Shown: positions 35,679 to 46,087, counted from the first letter of the stretch. The stretch: 64,000 nt of DNA from Anaerobacillus sp. CMMVII (GCF_025377685.1 NZ_JACEHK010000010.1:62001-126000), one strand, 5' to 3'. The notes: generated by a model not told the origin, from the letters alone. Made by a program: numbers and translations.

Positions 35679-37034
35679 TTGATGATAAAAAAACTACTAA
35701 TAGCAAATCGAGGGGAAATTGCAGTTCGGATTATTCGAGCTTGTCGCGAGATGGGGATTGAAACAGTTGCTGTTTATTCAGAAGCTGATAAGGAATCATT
35801 ACATGTAAGGCTAGCAGATGAGGCTTATTGTATTGGGCCGACAGCTTCTGCAAAAAGCTACCTAGATTTTACTAATATTATGAGTGTTGCTACACTAACT
35901 GAAGTCGATGCGATTCACCCAGGTTATGGATTTTTAGCAGAGAATGCAGATTTTGCTGAGATTTGTGCTGAGTGCAATATCACGTTTGTTGGACCAAGTC
36001 CAGAAGCAATTAATAAGATGGGAACAAAGGACGTTGCTAGGGAAACGATGAAGCAAGCTGGGGTCCCGATTGTGCCTGGATCAAATGGAATTATTAAAAA
36101 TATAGATGAGGCAATAGCGATCGCAAATGAAATCACATACCCAGTTATCATCAAAGCAACAGCTGGTGGCGGCGGAAAGGGAATTCGTGTTGCAAGAACT
36201 CAGGAAGAGTTAATTAAAGGTGTATCAATCACGCAGCAAGAAGCCCAAACCGCATTTGGCAATCCGGGAGTTTATATTGAAAAATTTATTGAAGATTTCC
36301 GACACGTTGAAATTCAAGTATTAGCGGACAACTATGGTAATGTTGTACATTTGGGTGAGAGAGATTGTAGTATCCAACGCCGTCTCCAAAAACTATTAGA
36401 AGAAACACCTTCACCAGCGATCACGGAGCTTAAACGAATAGAGATGGGCGATGCTGCTGTAGCTGCCGCTCAAGCGGTAAACTATTCTGGTGCAGGAACG
36501 GTAGAATTTATATTTGATCATAATACTGGTGATTTTTACTTTATGGAGATGAATACGCGAATTCAAGTTGAGCATCCTGTGACAGAAATGGTTACTGGGA
36601 TAGACCTCATTAAGCAACAAATCCTCGTTGCTTCAGGGGAAGAGCTTGCTTTCAGGCAGGAGGATATAACCTTTAACGGTTGGTCGATTGAATGCCGTAT
36701 TAATGCTGAAAATCCAGACAGAAACTTCATGCCTTCACCTGGTAAGATAACAATGTACTTGCCACCAGGTGGGTTAGGTGTTAGGGTAGATTCAGCAGCA
36801 TATCCTGGTTACACGATCCCACCGTTTTACGATTCTATGATTGCAAAGGTAATTACTTATGGAGAGACTAGAGCAGAAGCAATTGCGAAAATGAAACGAG
36901 CTCTACATGAATTTGTTATTGAAGGTATTGATACGACAATTCCATTTCATCTAAGATTATTAGAAAATGAAACATTTGTTAGTGGAGACTTTAATACAAA
37001 ATTTTTGGAACTGCACAATTTAACTGGTAAATAA
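35679..37034 (+). CDS. accC: biotin carboxylase
   Basis: A 451-residue ATP-grasp enzyme carboxylating biotin on AccB. Motifs: [15 protein letters not shown] start, [14 protein letters not shown], the glycine-rich [28 protein letters not shown] and [17 protein letters not shown] (catalytic Glu/Arg). The residue KLLEE differs little from the usual QKLIEE. ATG with AGGAGAG. Operon with accB and probably yqhY. Confidence 0.97.
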   Translation: MMIKKLLIANRGEIAVRIIRACREMGIETVAVYSEADKESLHVRLADEAYCIGPTASAKSYLDFTNIMSVATLTEVDAIHPGYGFLAENADFAEICAECNITFVGPSPEAINKMGTKDVARETMKQAGVPIVPGSNGIIKNIDEAIAIANEITYPVIIKATAGGGGKGIRVARTQEELIKGVSITQQEAQTAFGNPGVYIEKFIEDFRHVEIQVLADNYGNVVHLGERDCSIQRRLQKLLEETPSPAITELKRIEMGDAAVAAAQAVNYSGAGTVEFIFDHNTGDFYFMEMNTRIQVEHPVTEMVTGIDLIKQQILVASGEELAFRQEDITFNGWSIECRINAENPDRNFMPSPGKITMYLPPGGLGVRVDSAAYPGYTIPPFYDSMIAKVITYGETRAEAIAKMKRALHEFVIEGIDTTIPFHLRLLENETFVSGDFNTKFLELHNLTGK

Positions 37035-37088
37035 ATAATGGTAAAATTGGTTTGTACGAAGAACGATGATTCGTAGGAGGTTAATATT

Positions 37089-37493
37089 ATGACTGAAAAA
37101 AATCATGTAATTGATATGGAAGAGCAACAGACGAAGCTAGGAAAAGTTGAAATTTCTCCTGAAGTAATTGAAGTTATTACAAGCTTAGCGGCAGCCGAAG
37201 TTGAAGGTATTGCTACCATGAGAGGGAATTTTGCAACTGGAGTAGCAGAGAAGCTAGGTAGAAAAAGCCACGGTAAAGGCGTAAAAGTAGATTTAGGTCA
37301 AGATGGGATTTCGGTTGATGTGTATGTTGTAATGAATTATGGGGTATCTATTCCTGATGTAGCTAAGAAAGTTCAAGATAATATTCATCAAACGTTAATC
37401 ACTATGACTGCAATTGACTTAAGTGCTGTTAATGTACACGTTGTAGGTATTCAGCTTGAATCACAACAAGTGATTGTTGATAATCAAGAATAA
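37089..37493 (+). CDS. yqhY: Asp23/Gls24 family protein YqhY
   Basis: A 134-residue Asp23-family protein (GKVEISPEVIEVITSLAAAE, then RKSHGKGVKVDLGQDGISVDVYV). In B. subtilis YqhY sits beside accBC and its loss causes acetyl-CoA carboxylase changes, so it may tune lipid synthesis; the mechanism is not settled. ATG with TAGGAGG. A terminator follows. Confidence 0.92.
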   Translation: MTEKNHVIDMEEQQTKLGKVEISPEVIEVITSLAAAEVEGIATMRGNFATGVAEKLGRKSHGKGVKVDLGQDGISVDVYVVMNYGVSIPDVAKKVQDNIHQTLITMTAIDLSAVNVHVVGIQLESQQVIVDNQE

Positions 37494-37501
37494 GTAAACC
37501 T

Positions 37502-37575
37502 AAAGATGACTTTAGAAAGTCTACTTCTTTCGTATTATTTCTACGAGAAAGAGGTACGCCCTTCTTTAGTCGTCT
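37502..37575 (+). terminator. terminator after accBC-yqhY
   Basis: AAAGATGACTTTAGAAAG is complementary, with mismatches, to CTTCTTTAGTCGTCTTTT, with an internal CTTTCGT/ACGAGAAAG hairpin; T-rich end. Confidence 0.65.
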
Positions 37576-37836
37576 TTTTATTTGGCTGAATTTTTGGGAT
37601 GTGCTTATGAAATAATCCAAGGAATACTTGGTTCAATAGGCTCCTTTTGCTTTTTCTTAATAAATTTAGTATGTTTTTAAAATACTAAATAACAATAGAG
37701 TCCTGTAATGACGGACAAGAATATGGTATGATCAATTTTAGGAAAATGGTATGAATGATACATAAAAAGCCACTGCAATTATGAAGTTGGTATATTTATG
37801 AAATTCATTAATGTATTTTAAAGGAGAATTTTACAT

Positions 37837-38232
37837 ATGAAGAGACGTCTTGCCAGAGTTAAAGCCGTTCAGTCACTTTTTCAAGTTGATATGAGTGGAA
37901 CCGATAAAGAGGAAGCAATAAGTAATGTACTAGAGGAAGATGAAGTAAAAGATACATTTCTTGATCAGCTAGTCTCAGGTACGTTAGAAAATTTAGAAGA
38001 GATTGATCAACTTTTCAAAAGTCATTTAGAAAATTGGAAAATTGACCGTGTTGGAAATGTTGACCGAGCTGTAATTCGGATGGCAATATTCGAAATGAAG
38101 TTTTTAGAAGATATTCCACTAAATGTTTCTTTAAATGAAGCGGTTGATGTAGCAAAAAGTTTTGGCGGGGATGAAAGCGGACGTTTTGTTAACGGAGTTT
38201 TATCGAAGGTAGCCGAAACTCTAAAAGCTTAG
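37837..38232 (+). CDS. nusB: transcription antitermination protein NusB
   Basis: A 131-residue helical RNA-binding protein that with NusE binds boxA in rRNA leaders. Family segments: RRLARVKAVQSLFQVDMSG, WKIDRVGNVDRAVIRMAIFE and LNEAVDVAKSFGGDESGRFVNGVL. ATG with AAAGGAGAA. The same 16-base word ATGAAATTCATTAATG precedes it at 37798 and follows it at 38297. Confidence 0.96.
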   Translation: MKRRLARVKAVQSLFQVDMSGTDKEEAISNVLEEDEVKDTFLDQLVSGTLENLEEIDQLFKSHLENWKIDRVGNVDRAVIRMAIFEMKFLEDIPLNVSLNEAVDVAKSFGGDESGRFVNGVLSKVAETLKA

Positions 38233-38449
38233 TATGTTGAGTGAATTTCATAATTCCCTTAATCAGCTACATATAGAACTTAAAAGCGAAAATAATATGA
38301 AATTCATTAATGTTAGACAGAATTGGGGAAATGATTTGGCTTTTCTAAGGCTCTTCTAATACATTATTTATTTTGGAATGCTTAGGCTTTTGCCAGGTGT
38401 CAAGCCAAATTTTTCTATAAAAAAGCGTAATGCTAAGGGGGAAATGAGG

Positions 38450-39309
38450 ATGTCTGCAAAAATTATTAGTGGGAAAGATTTAGCGAAAGAAAAAAGGGAA
38501 AGCATGAAGAAGGAAGTTGAGTTACTTGCGAAAGAAGGAGTACAACCAGGTTTAGCAGTGATTTTAGTAGGAGAAGATCCCGCAAGTCAATCATATGTAA
38601 AAGCTAAGCAAAAAGCTTGTGAAGAAATTGGTATTTATTCTGTTCTTCATAAATTAGCTGACTCTGTTACAGAAACACAACTATTAGATGCAATTCAATC
38701 GTTAAATAATGATGATCGTATTCATGGGATCTTAGTTCAGTTACCATTACCGGCTCATATCTCTGAGAAGGCTGTAATTGAAAGTATCAGCCCCGCTAAA
38801 GACGTAGACGGCTTCCACCCAATTAGTGTAGGGAAAATGATGATTGGTGAAGACACATTTTTACCATGTACCCCGTTTGGAATCGTTGAGATGATTAAAT
38901 CTCAAGAAATAGCTATTGAAGGGAAGCATGTTGTAGTTATTGGTCGTAGTAATATCGTTGGTAAACCAGTAGGACAATTGCTTCTTAATGAGAATGCTAC
39001 GGTTACATATTGTCATTCTCGAACAAAGGATATGAAGTCTATTACAAAGCAAGCAGACATTCTAATTGTCGCGGTTGGAAAGCAAACTTCATTGATGCAA
39101 GCTATATGAAAGAAGGTTGTGTCGTAATTGATGTTGGTGTCAACCGGTTGGACACTGGTAAATTAGTCGGTGATGTTGTTTTTGAGGATGCAAAGGAAGT
39201 TGCGTCATACATTACACCAGTTCCTGGTGGAGTAGGACCGATGACGATTACTATGCTTTTATTTAATACAATTGAATCGGCAAAAAAATTAATCGTTAGT
39301 GTAAAGTAA
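38450..39309 (+). CDS. folD: FolD methylene-THF dehydrogenase/cyclohydrolase, frameshifted
   Basis: Bifunctional enzyme interconverting 5,10-methylene- and 10-formyl-tetrahydrofolate. ATG 38450 ([14 protein letters not shown]) after AAGGGGGAA. Family motifs: [14 protein letters not shown] with catalytic Lys, [31 protein letters not shown] and, in the second frame, [13 protein letters not shown]. The break is at about 39082, where GGAAAGCAAAC lacks one A needed for [11 protein letters not shown]. Total about 286 residues, normal. An essential gene, so a base-call error is the likely cause. Confidence 0.93.
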
Positions 39310-39322
39310 GGGAGATGTTTCA

Positions 39323-40666
39323 ATGTCAAATGATCAAATTTTTACCATTTCAGCATTAACAAAGTATATAAAACGAACATTTGACAATGATGAAATCCTA
39401 TCTAATATATGGATAAAAGGCGAGATCTCTAATTTTAAAAAGCATAGCCGTGGGCATATGTATTTTACAATTAAAGATGATCATTCAAGAATTCAAGCGG
39501 TTATGTTTGCTGGCAATAACCGCTTCTTGAAGTTCATTCCAGAGGATGGGATGAATATAATTGTTCGTGGCAGTGTCACAGTATATGAAGCGACAGGTCA
39601 ATATCAAATATATGTAAATGAAATGCAGCCAGATGGTGTAGGAAATTTATATTTGGCTTTTGAACAACTTAAAAAGAAGCTTGAAACAGCAGGTTATTTT
39701 CACGAAATGTATAAAAAGCCCCTTCCTAAAATTCCTAAGGAAATAGGAATTATTACCTCGCCGACGGGTGCTGCAGTACGTGATATTATTACAACTCTAA
39801 AAAGGCGTTTTCCGCAGGTTAGAATTACCCTCTTGCCTGTCTTGGTTCAGGGTACAGAAGCTCCAGCCTCAATTGTAAAAGCAATACAGCTAGCGAATGA
39901 AACCCCAGGAATTGAAGTCTTGATTGTTGGTAGAGGTGGCGGTTCGATAGAGGAACTGTGGGCATTTAATGAGGAGATTGTAGCTAATGCAATTTTCCAC
40001 TCGAATATTCCAATAATCAGTGCAGTCGGACATGAAACTGATGTTACAATTGCTGATTTTATCGCTGATAAAAGGGCAGCGACACCAACTGCTGCTGCAG
40101 AATTAGCTGTTCCTCATTGGGAAGATCTTTATGATAAAATCAGTCAAAGGAAAATTAGATTGCAATCCTCTGTAGCTAAGAAATTGGAAGCCGAGCGAAA
40201 GAAATTGACGAATCTACAAAAATCTTATGCATTTCGCTATCCAGAACAGTTAGTTAAGCAAAAAGAACAACAATTAGATCGTACAATTGATAAATTACAG
40301 CGAAGCATGAAGTATTTAATTGAAAAGAAAAGAACGGCAATAGTAAACTTAGAAAAAGATGTTCAAATGAATCATCCTAAAACCCAAGTTTCTAAAGCAA
40401 AAGAGCAGCTTGAAAAAAACCATGCACTTCTCCAGCAACATTTAGGAAACCTAAAAAAAGAGAAGGAGTTTGAATTTAAACATTTGTTAACGAAATTAGA
40501 AGCTCTTAGCCCATTGAAAATTATGACAAGAGGCTATAGCTTAGCATATAAGGAAGATGGCGAGTTAATTAAAAGTGTTTCGAATGTCGCTGTTGGTGAC
40601 GCAGTGAAAATTAAGTTAAAAGATGGATCAGTGTTATGCCAGGTTGACAACATTGAGAAGAACTGA
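39323..40666 (+). CDS. xseA: exonuclease VII large subunit
   Basis: A 447-residue catalytic subunit degrading single-stranded DNA from both ends. N-terminal OB fold (IWIKGEISNFKKHSRGHMYFTIKD), nuclease core (GIITSPTGAAVRDIITTLKRRFP, VLIVGRGGGSIEELWAFNEE, SAVGHETDVTIADFIADKRAATPTAAAE in parts) and a long coiled coil. ATG with AAGGGAG. xseB follows ten bases on. Confidence 0.96.
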   Translation: MSNDQIFTISALTKYIKRTFDNDEILSNIWIKGEISNFKKHSRGHMYFTIKDDHSRIQAVMFAGNNRFLKFIPEDGMNIIVRGSVTVYEATGQYQIYVNEMQPDGVGNLYLAFEQLKKKLETAGYFHEMYKKPLPKIPKEIGIITSPTGAAVRDIITTLKRRFPQVRITLLPVLVQGTEAPASIVKAIQLANETPGIEVLIVGRGGGSIEELWAFNEEIVANAIFHSNIPIISAVGHETDVTIADFIADKRAATPTAAAELAVPHWEDLYDKISQRKIRLQSSVAKKLEAERKKLTNLQKSYAFRYPEQLVKQKEQQLDRTIDKLQRSMKYLIEKKRTAIVNLEKDVQMNHPKTQVSKAKEQLEKNHALLQQHLGNLKKEKEFEFKHLLTKLEALSPLKIMTRGYSLAYKEDGELIKSVSNVAVGDAVKIKLKDGSVLCQVDNIEKN

Positions 40667-40676
40667 GGTGTAAATA

Positions 40677-40907
40677 ATGAGTGAAAAATTAAATTTATCA
40701 TTTGAAGAAGCAATGGAAAAGTTAGAGGAAGTCGTTGAGAAACTTGAACAAGGTGACGTGCCGTTAGAAAAAGCAATTTCGATGTTTCAAGAAGGAATGA
40801 CTTTATCAAAGTTATGTCATGATAAATTAAAAACAGTTGAACAAAGTATGGATCGGATCTTACACGAGGACGGGAAAGTTGAGCAAACAACTTTTCAGGA
40901 GGACTAA
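40677..40907 (+). CDS. xseB: exonuclease VII small subunit
   Basis: A 76-residue helical protein ([34 protein letters not shown]) that binds along the XseA coiled coil. Normal length. ATG after CTGAGGTG; ends two bases before ispA. Confidence 0.95.
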   Translation: MSEKLNLSFEEAMEKLEEVVEKLEQGDVPLEKAISMFQEGMTLSKLCHDKLKTVEQSMDRILHEDGKVEQTTFQED

Positions 40908-40909
40908 CA

Positions 40910-41803
40910 GTGACAAAGTTAACTTTATCTTCTTATCTTGACGAAAGGAAAGGCCCACTAGAACAAATGATGCTTGATTCCGTGGAACGTTTGGATGTAC
41001 CGGTGCATCTCAAACAAGCCATGTTATATTCCTTACAAGCTGGTGGCAAACGTCTGCGCCCAATGTTATTATTTGCCACTATAGAAGGGTTTGGAGAAAA
41101 CTTTGAAAAAGGCATTTTTGTAGCAAGTGCGATTGAAATGATACATACCTATTCTTTAATTCATGACGATCTACCAGCGATGGATAATGATGATTTACGT
41201 CGAGGGAAACCAACAAACCATAAAGTTTTTGGTGAGGCTACAGCTATATTAGCAGGAGATGCCCTTTTAACATTTGCTTTCCAAGTGATTGCCACAATAG
41301 ACCAGAATTTAGTTAGCGATATACAAAAAGTTAACCTAATTACTGAGCTTGCAAAAGCAGCAGGGCCAGAAGGAATGGTTGGCGGCCAAGTAGCTGATAT
41401 GGAAGCTGAGAATAAACAGTTATCACTTGCTGAACTCGAGTATATTCACCACCACAAAACTGGAGATCTATTAAGTTATTCAATTATCGCAGGTGCCATT
41501 TTAGCTAATGCTTCTGAACGTGATGTAGAGAATTTACGGGAATTTGCCAAACATTTAGGGTTAGCCTTTCAAATAAAAGATGATATCTTGGACATTGAAG
41601 GCGCAGAAGAAAATCTAGGTAAACGAGTGGGCAGTGACATTAATAATGAAAAAAGCACCTACCCAAAACTTCTCGGCCTTGACGGAGCAAAGTGTAAATT
41701 GGATGATCATATTCTTAAATCTAAGGAATACTTATATAATGTAAGTATAAATAGTGAAAAATTAGAATTGTTAGTCAACTATATAATGGAGCGTGACCGC
41801 TAG
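40910..41803 (+). CDS. ispA: farnesyl diphosphate synthase
   Basis: A 297-residue prenyltransferase condensing IPP with DMAPP/GPP to make farnesyl diphosphate. Aspartate-rich motifs DDLPAMDNDDLRRGKPTNH and DDILDIEG, with GGKRLRP near the start. GTG start with CAGGAGG. Supplies the isoprenoid path begun by dxs, which is downstream past the OLE RNA, as in the B. halodurans locus. Confidence 0.95.
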   Translation: MTKLTLSSYLDERKGPLEQMMLDSVERLDVPVHLKQAMLYSLQAGGKRLRPMLLFATIEGFGENFEKGIFVASAIEMIHTYSLIHDDLPAMDNDDLRRGKPTNHKVFGEATAILAGDALLTFAFQVIATIDQNLVSDIQKVNLITELAKAAGPEGMVGGQVADMEAENKQLSLAELEYIHHHKTGDLLSYSIIAGAILANASERDVENLREFAKHLGLAFQIKDDILDIEGAEENLGKRVGSDINNEKSTYPKLLGLDGAKCKLDDHILKSKEYLYNVSINSEKLELLVNYIMERDR

Positions 41804-41806
41804 TAG

Positions 41807-41928
41807 TTTAGAGTGTAAAGTTTAAAGTGTAGAGTGTAGAGTGTAGAGTGTTGAGTTAGTGTAAGTAAAGCTTCGTAGCAAAACCAAAAACTCAAAACTC
41901 AAAACTCAAAACTCAAAACTCAAAACTT
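41807..41928. repeat. heptamer palindromic repeat, copy 2 (left of OLE)
   Basis: Tandem AGAGTGT heptamers on the left (seven-base steps from 41809 to 41853), centre AAAGCTTCGTAGC, then five CTCAAAA heptamers on the right. The left half is roughly complementary to the right, so the whole can fold into one long hairpin. It lies between ispA and the OLE RNA. Confidence 0.7.
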
Positions 41929-41985
41929 ATAAAGCTAGTATTTTCTAATTGTTGCTGGAGTATTTATCATGTATAATGTTGAAAA

Positions 41986-42574
41986 GTGAGTGGTGCAGTA
42001 TTCTAGTCAGTCCTCCTTTCTCGAAGGCGGGCCTAAAAATCCGCTAAAGGGCACATCGATGAAGTTCCTAGTATTGGCTTGAGGCGCCCAGCCTTGGGTC
42101 ATTGCTGGGAGTAAAGGAATTAGGGCGATCCACAATGGCATGTGGGCGTTGACCCTCTTTCCGCGGAGGCCAAATCTCGTGGCAATCTCTTGGGAATGAG
42201 TACGCTACGGTTTTCGGTATGAACCTGCTTAGCAAGTTTCCCCTTGTTTGCAGCGTAGCCTGCCTTGAGTGGAGTTAGAGGGGATTATGGATACTAAATT
42301 GTATACACTGTATGTTAATTAGTAATCCACATGAAATCTACTCTGCAAAAGAGGATAGAGGATGGTTAAGGGCTGTTGAGGAAAACTCCTAGACTGTTCG
42401 TAAGACATTTATAGGGGATTATAGTGCGTGCTAAGTGGTAATCCAGTCTAGCGTTTGGCAACAGCGTTAAGGCAGATTTAAAGGGAAACCGCCAATGTGG
42501 CGACACGTCGGTATTTGCTTGGGAAAACCTACTGGACCTAAGACGCAGTCTTTACTCTTTAAATGACCACTCAC
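41986..42574 (+). ncRNA. ole: OLE RNA (ornate large extremophilic RNA)
   Basis: A 589-base GC-richer island with no reading frame. Outer ends pair (GTGAGTGGT at 41986 with ACCACTCAC at 42566), and internal hairpins abound (CCTTTCTCGAAGG, CGCCCAGCCTTGGGTC, GGGGATTATGGATACT ... AGTAATCC). Size, the position between ispA and dxs, and the following gene for the partner OapA match the OLE locus of B. halodurans. OLE RNA with OapA is membrane-associated and is needed for resistance to cold, ethanol and Mg2+ stress in that species. Ends are set by the terminal pairing. Confidence 0.88.
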
Positions 42575-42589
42575 AAATACATATTCAGT

Positions 42590-42684
42590 TATGAGTTGTG
42601 AGTGTTGAGTTTTGAGGTACTTTAGGGAATTGCTTCGAAGCGAAACCCTAAAAGCTTTAAACTCAAAACTCAACACTCAAAACT
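42590..42684. repeat. heptamer palindromic repeat, copy 3 (right of OLE)
   Basis: ATGAGTTGTGAGTGTTGAGTT on the left (from 42590), centre AATTGCTTCGAAGCGAA, then ACTCAAAACTCAACACTCAA on the right, nearly complementary. With copy 2 it brackets the OLE RNA on both sides. Confidence 0.7.
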
Positions 42685-42711
42685 ATATAGATTGGTGTGT
42701 AATCATCGACA

Positions 42712-43323
42712 ATGAATAAAATTAGAAATTCACTAAATTGGACGCTAGCGATTGCCGTTATCACTCTTGTGTTAGCGGCTCTTTTTTCAATCGTCTCAAC
42801 CTTTATTCTAAGTGGGGTAACTTGGGGAGTCGGATTGCTAATCGTCCTAGTAATCGTCCTAGTTGGTGTAGTATTTGATACGATAGGTGTAGCAGCAACA
42901 GCTGCCGATGAAGCTCCTTTTCACGCGATGGCTGCAGAGCGTGTCCCTGGCGCAAAAGCGGCAGTTTTAATAACTAGAAATGCAGATCGATTTGCAAATT
43001 TGTGTAACGATGTAATTGGCGATATTGCGGGGATTATAAGTGGAACTGCATCGGCTTTTGTTGTCATGCAATTAGCGATGCAAATTGGTCAAGGGGATAA
43101 TTCTACTTATCAGTTTTGGATTTCAGTTATATTTACTAGCGTAGTTGCAAGTCTTACTGTAGGTGGGAAATCATTAGGAAAAACGATTGCGTTGCAGTAT
43201 GCAACACCGATTATTTTTCAGGTAGGTAGATTATTTTATTTATTAGAGGTAAAATTGAAAATAAATATTTTAAAAAATGGGAAAGACAGAGAGAAGAGGA
43301 AAAAGAAAGCCAAAAGAAAGTGA
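42712..43323 (+). CDS. oapA: OLE-associated protein OapA
   Basis: A 203-residue membrane protein. Four or so helices: LAIAVITLVLAALFSIVST, VGLLIVLVIVLVGVVFD, FVVMQLAMQI, FWISVIFTSVVASLTVGGK. It has the DxxxD motif of OapA at residues 100-104 (NDVIGD), TAADEAPFHAM, and a strongly basic tail (KNGKDREKRKKKAKRK). It resembles the membrane domain of CNNM-type Mg2+ proteins. It binds OLE RNA at the membrane. ATG 42712 has no good ribosome site. dxs follows ten bases on. Confidence 0.9.
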   Translation: MNKIRNSLNWTLAIAVITLVLAALFSIVSTFILSGVTWGVGLLIVLVIVLVGVVFDTIGVAATAADEAPFHAMAAERVPGAKAAVLITRNADRFANLCNDVIGDIAGIISGTASAFVVMQLAMQIGQGDNSTYQFWISVIFTSVVASLTVGGKSLGKTIALQYATPIIFQVGRLFYLLEVKLKINILKNGKDREKRKKKAKRK

Positions 43324-43332
43324 GGGTTTTTC

Positions 43333-45222
43333 TTGGATTTAACAAAAATAACAGATCCAAATTTTTTAAATAAGTATAGTAAAGAGCAATTAGAAGCGTT
43401 AGCTGTTGACATTAGAGGTTTTCTTGTCGAGAAGCTTTCAGTCACTGGAGGACATTTAGGCCCGAATTTGGGAGTGGTTGAGCTAACCCTTGCTTTGCAT
43501 AAGGAGTTTAACAGTCCGAAGGATAAATTTATCTGGGATGTTGGTCATCAAGCCTATGTTCATAAAATCTTAACTGGACGTGCTAATCGATTTGATGAGC
43601 TGCGTCAATATAAAGGACTTTGCGGCTTTCCGAAGCGCTCAGAAAGCGAGCATGATGTTTGGGAAACTGGACATAGTTCTACCTCGTTATCGGCTGCAAT
43701 GGGAATGGCTGTAGCAAGAGACATCAAAGGGACTGATGAAAAAATCGTCGCAATTATTGGTGATGGTGCCTTAACAGGTGGAATGGCTTTAGAAGCTTTA
43801 AATCATATTGGTCATGAACAAAAAGATCTGATCGTTATTTTAAATGATAACGAAATGTCGATTGCTCCTAACGTAGGTGCTCTTCATAATGTTTTAGGAA
43901 GACTTAGAACTGCAGGAAAGTATCAAAAAGCGAAGGATGAACTTGAGCAATTATTGAAGAAAATCCCTACATTTGGCGGGAAAATTGCTGCAACTGCAGA
44001 ACGCTTAAAAGATAGCTTGAAGTATTTATTTGTTTCAGGAATGTTCTTTGAAGAAATGGGCTTTACCTATTTAGGTCCAGTTGACGGTCATAATTTAGAT
44101 GATTTATTAGAAAATATTAAATATGCGAAAAAAACAAAAGGACCTGTGATTATTCATGTTTTAACGAAAAAAGGAAAAGGCTATGCCCCTGCTGAGAATG
44201 ATGCTTTAGGAACGTGGCATGGTTTAGGACCCTATAAAATTGAATCAGGTGAAGTAGTTAAAAATCCTGGACCGCCAAGCTACAGTGCAGTTTTTGCCAA
44301 TACGTTAGTAAAGGCAGCTAAAACCGATAACAGACTTGTCGCAATTACTGCTGCAATGCCAGGTGGAACTAGGTTAGATATTTTTGCAAAAGAATTTCCT
44401 GATAGGATGTTTGATGTTGGAATAGCAGAACAACATGCTACAACCATGGCTGGTGGCTTAGCTACTCAAGGTTTAAAACCTGTTTTTGCAGTTTATTCGA
44501 CGTTTTTACAGCGTGGTTACGACCAAGTTGTACATGATATTTGTAGACAAAATCTGAATGTCTTTTTTGCAATTGATCGCGCTGGCTTAGTTGGTGCGGA
44601 TGGTGAAACTCACCAAGGGGTGTTTGACATTTCTTTCTTACGCCACATCCCAAATATGACAATTCTTTCTGCTAAGGATGAAAATGAATTACAGCATATG
44701 GTTTATACAGCTACTCAGTATAATGACGGACCAATTGCTGTTAGATACCCACGTGGGAATGGTTATGGGATTAAAATGGATGAAGAGCTAAAACAAATCC
44801 CGATTGGTAAATGGGAAGTCCTCCGAGAAGGAAATGATTTAGCGATATTAACATTTGGAACTACAGTCCCAATGGCCGAAGAAGCAGCGGAGATATTAGC
44901 AAAAGAAGGAATTTCAGTTAAAGTGATTAATGCTAGATGTATTAAGCCATTAGATGAGGAAATGCTTCTAGATTTAGCTAGTAAGAATTATTCAATTTTA
45001 ACGATTGAAGAGGCGGCGCTTCAAGGTGGATTTGGAAGTGCGGTATTAGAATATTATCATGATCATTCTTATCATAATATGATTGTAGAAAGAATGGGAA
45101 TTCCGGATCAATTTATCGAACATGGTAGTGTCAATAAGCTTTTAGCTGAAATTGGCATGACAACAAAAGATGTTGTTACTAACGTTCAAAAGATGATCCC
45201 TAGAAAACAACAGAGGGCATAA
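43333..45222 (+). CDS. dxs: 1-deoxy-D-xylulose-5-phosphate synthase
   Basis: A 629-residue thiamin diphosphate enzyme starting the MEP isoprenoid pathway from pyruvate and glyceraldehyde 3-phosphate. Motifs: [37 protein letters not shown] (ThDP/Mg), [18 protein letters not shown] and the transketolase C-domain. TTG start with GTGAGGG. Full length and unbroken. tlyA follows three bases later. Confidence 0.96.
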   Translation: MDLTKITDPNFLNKYSKEQLEALAVDIRGFLVEKLSVTGGHLGPNLGVVELTLALHKEFNSPKDKFIWDVGHQAYVHKILTGRANRFDELRQYKGLCGFPKRSESEHDVWETGHSSTSLSAAMGMAVARDIKGTDEKIVAIIGDGALTGGMALEALNHIGHEQKDLIVILNDNEMSIAPNVGALHNVLGRLRTAGKYQKAKDELEQLLKKIPTFGGKIAATAERLKDSLKYLFVSGMFFEEMGFTYLGPVDGHNLDDLLENIKYAKKTKGPVIIHVLTKKGKGYAPAENDALGTWHGLGPYKIESGEVVKNPGPPSYSAVFANTLVKAAKTDNRLVAITAAMPGGTRLDIFAKEFPDRMFDVGIAEQHATTMAGGLATQGLKPVFAVYSTFLQRGYDQVVHDICRQNLNVFFAIDRAGLVGADGETHQGVFDISFLRHIPNMTILSAKDENELQHMVYTATQYNDGPIAVRYPRGNGYGIKMDEELKQIPIGKWEVLREGNDLAILTFGTTVPMAEEAAEILAKEGISVKVINARCIKPLDEEMLLDLASKNYSILTIEEAALQGGFGSAVLEYYHDHSYHNMIVERMGIPDQFIEHGSVNKLLAEIGMTTKDVVTNVQKMIPRKQQRA

Positions 45223-45225
45223 GCT

Positions 45226-46044
45226 ATGGCAAAAAAAGAAAGAATTGATGTTCTCTTAGTTGATCGTGGATTAATTGAAACGAGAGAAAAAGCAAAGAGG
45301 TCTGTTATGGCAGGCCTTGTGTTTTGTAATAATGAACGAGTTGATAAGCCAGGAGCAAAAGTAGACCAAGATGCGGAATTATTAGTGAAGGGAGACCTAC
45401 TCCCTTATGTCAGTAGAGGTGGCCTAAAGCTTGAAAAGGCAATAGAAGAGTTTCAATTTGACCTAAAAGAAAAAATTGTCTTGGATATTGGCTCCTCTAC
45501 AGGTGGTTTCACAGATTGTGCTCTTCAAAATGGTGCTAAGCTCGTCTATGCTGTGGATGTAGGGTATAATCAATTAGCTTGGAAATTAAGGCAAGATGAA
45601 CGTGTCGTGGTTATGGAAAGAACAAATTTCCGCTATGTAACAAAAGACAACTTCACCAAGGGGCTTCCTAACTTTGCTACTATTGACGTCTCTTTTATTT
45701 CCTTACGTATTATTTTACCAGCATTGGCTAATGTTTTGGAAAAAGGTAGTCATGTGTCTGCGCTAGTAAAGCCCCAATTTGAAGCCGGTCGTGAGGAAGT
45801 TGGGAAAAAAGGCATTGTTAGAGATGAACGAGTTCATCGAAAAGTTTTAGAAGAGATCGTGAGTTTTTCTTTAAACCTAGGGTTTGATGTACGTGGATTG
45901 TCTTATTCACCTATTAAAGGTGGAGAAGGAAATATAGAGTTTTTACTACATCTTTATTGGACAGGCACTACTGAACCTGGAGATAATAATATTGCTTCAA
46001 TTACTGAGTTAGTCTCAGAAGCACACCATAAATTAAAACAGTAA
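45226..46044 (+). CDS. yqxC: TlyA/YqxC rRNA methyltransferase
   Basis: A 272-residue protein with an N-terminal S4 RNA-binding domain (IDVLLVDRGLIETREKAKR) and a Rossmann methyltransferase (VLDIGSSTGGFTDCALQNGA; VSFISLRIILPAL; ALVKPQFEAGREEVGKKGIV). The TlyA family makes 2'-O-methylcytidine in rRNA. Translated with dxs. Terminator follows. Confidence 0.93.
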   Translation: MAKKERIDVLLVDRGLIETREKAKRSVMAGLVFCNNERVDKPGAKVDQDAELLVKGDLLPYVSRGGLKLEKAIEEFQFDLKEKIVLDIGSSTGGFTDCALQNGAKLVYAVDVGYNQLAWKLRQDERVVVMERTNFRYVTKDNFTKGLPNFATIDVSFISLRIILPALANVLEKGSHVSALVKPQFEAGREEVGKKGIVRDERVHRKVLEEIVSFSLNLGFDVRGLSYSPIKGGEGNIEFLLHLYWTGTTEPGDNNIASITELVSEAHHKLKQ

Positions 46045-46053
46045 GGCTTTACG

Positions 46054-46087
46054 GACAGTATTTACTAGTAAATACTGTCTTTTCTTT
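46054..46087 (+). terminator. terminator after dxs-yqxC
   Basis: GACAGTATTTAC pairs perfectly with GTAAATACTGTC around TA, then TTTTCTTT. Confidence 0.9.

Noticed and set aside
41807-41928. CRISPR array
   Set aside because: Units are 7 bases, tandem with no spacers, and form one palindrome; no cas genes are nearby.
42467-42676. Minus-strand reading frame inside the OLE RNA region
   Set aside because: It overlaps the structured RNA and the flanking heptamer repeat, has no ribosome site and no protein-like composition.
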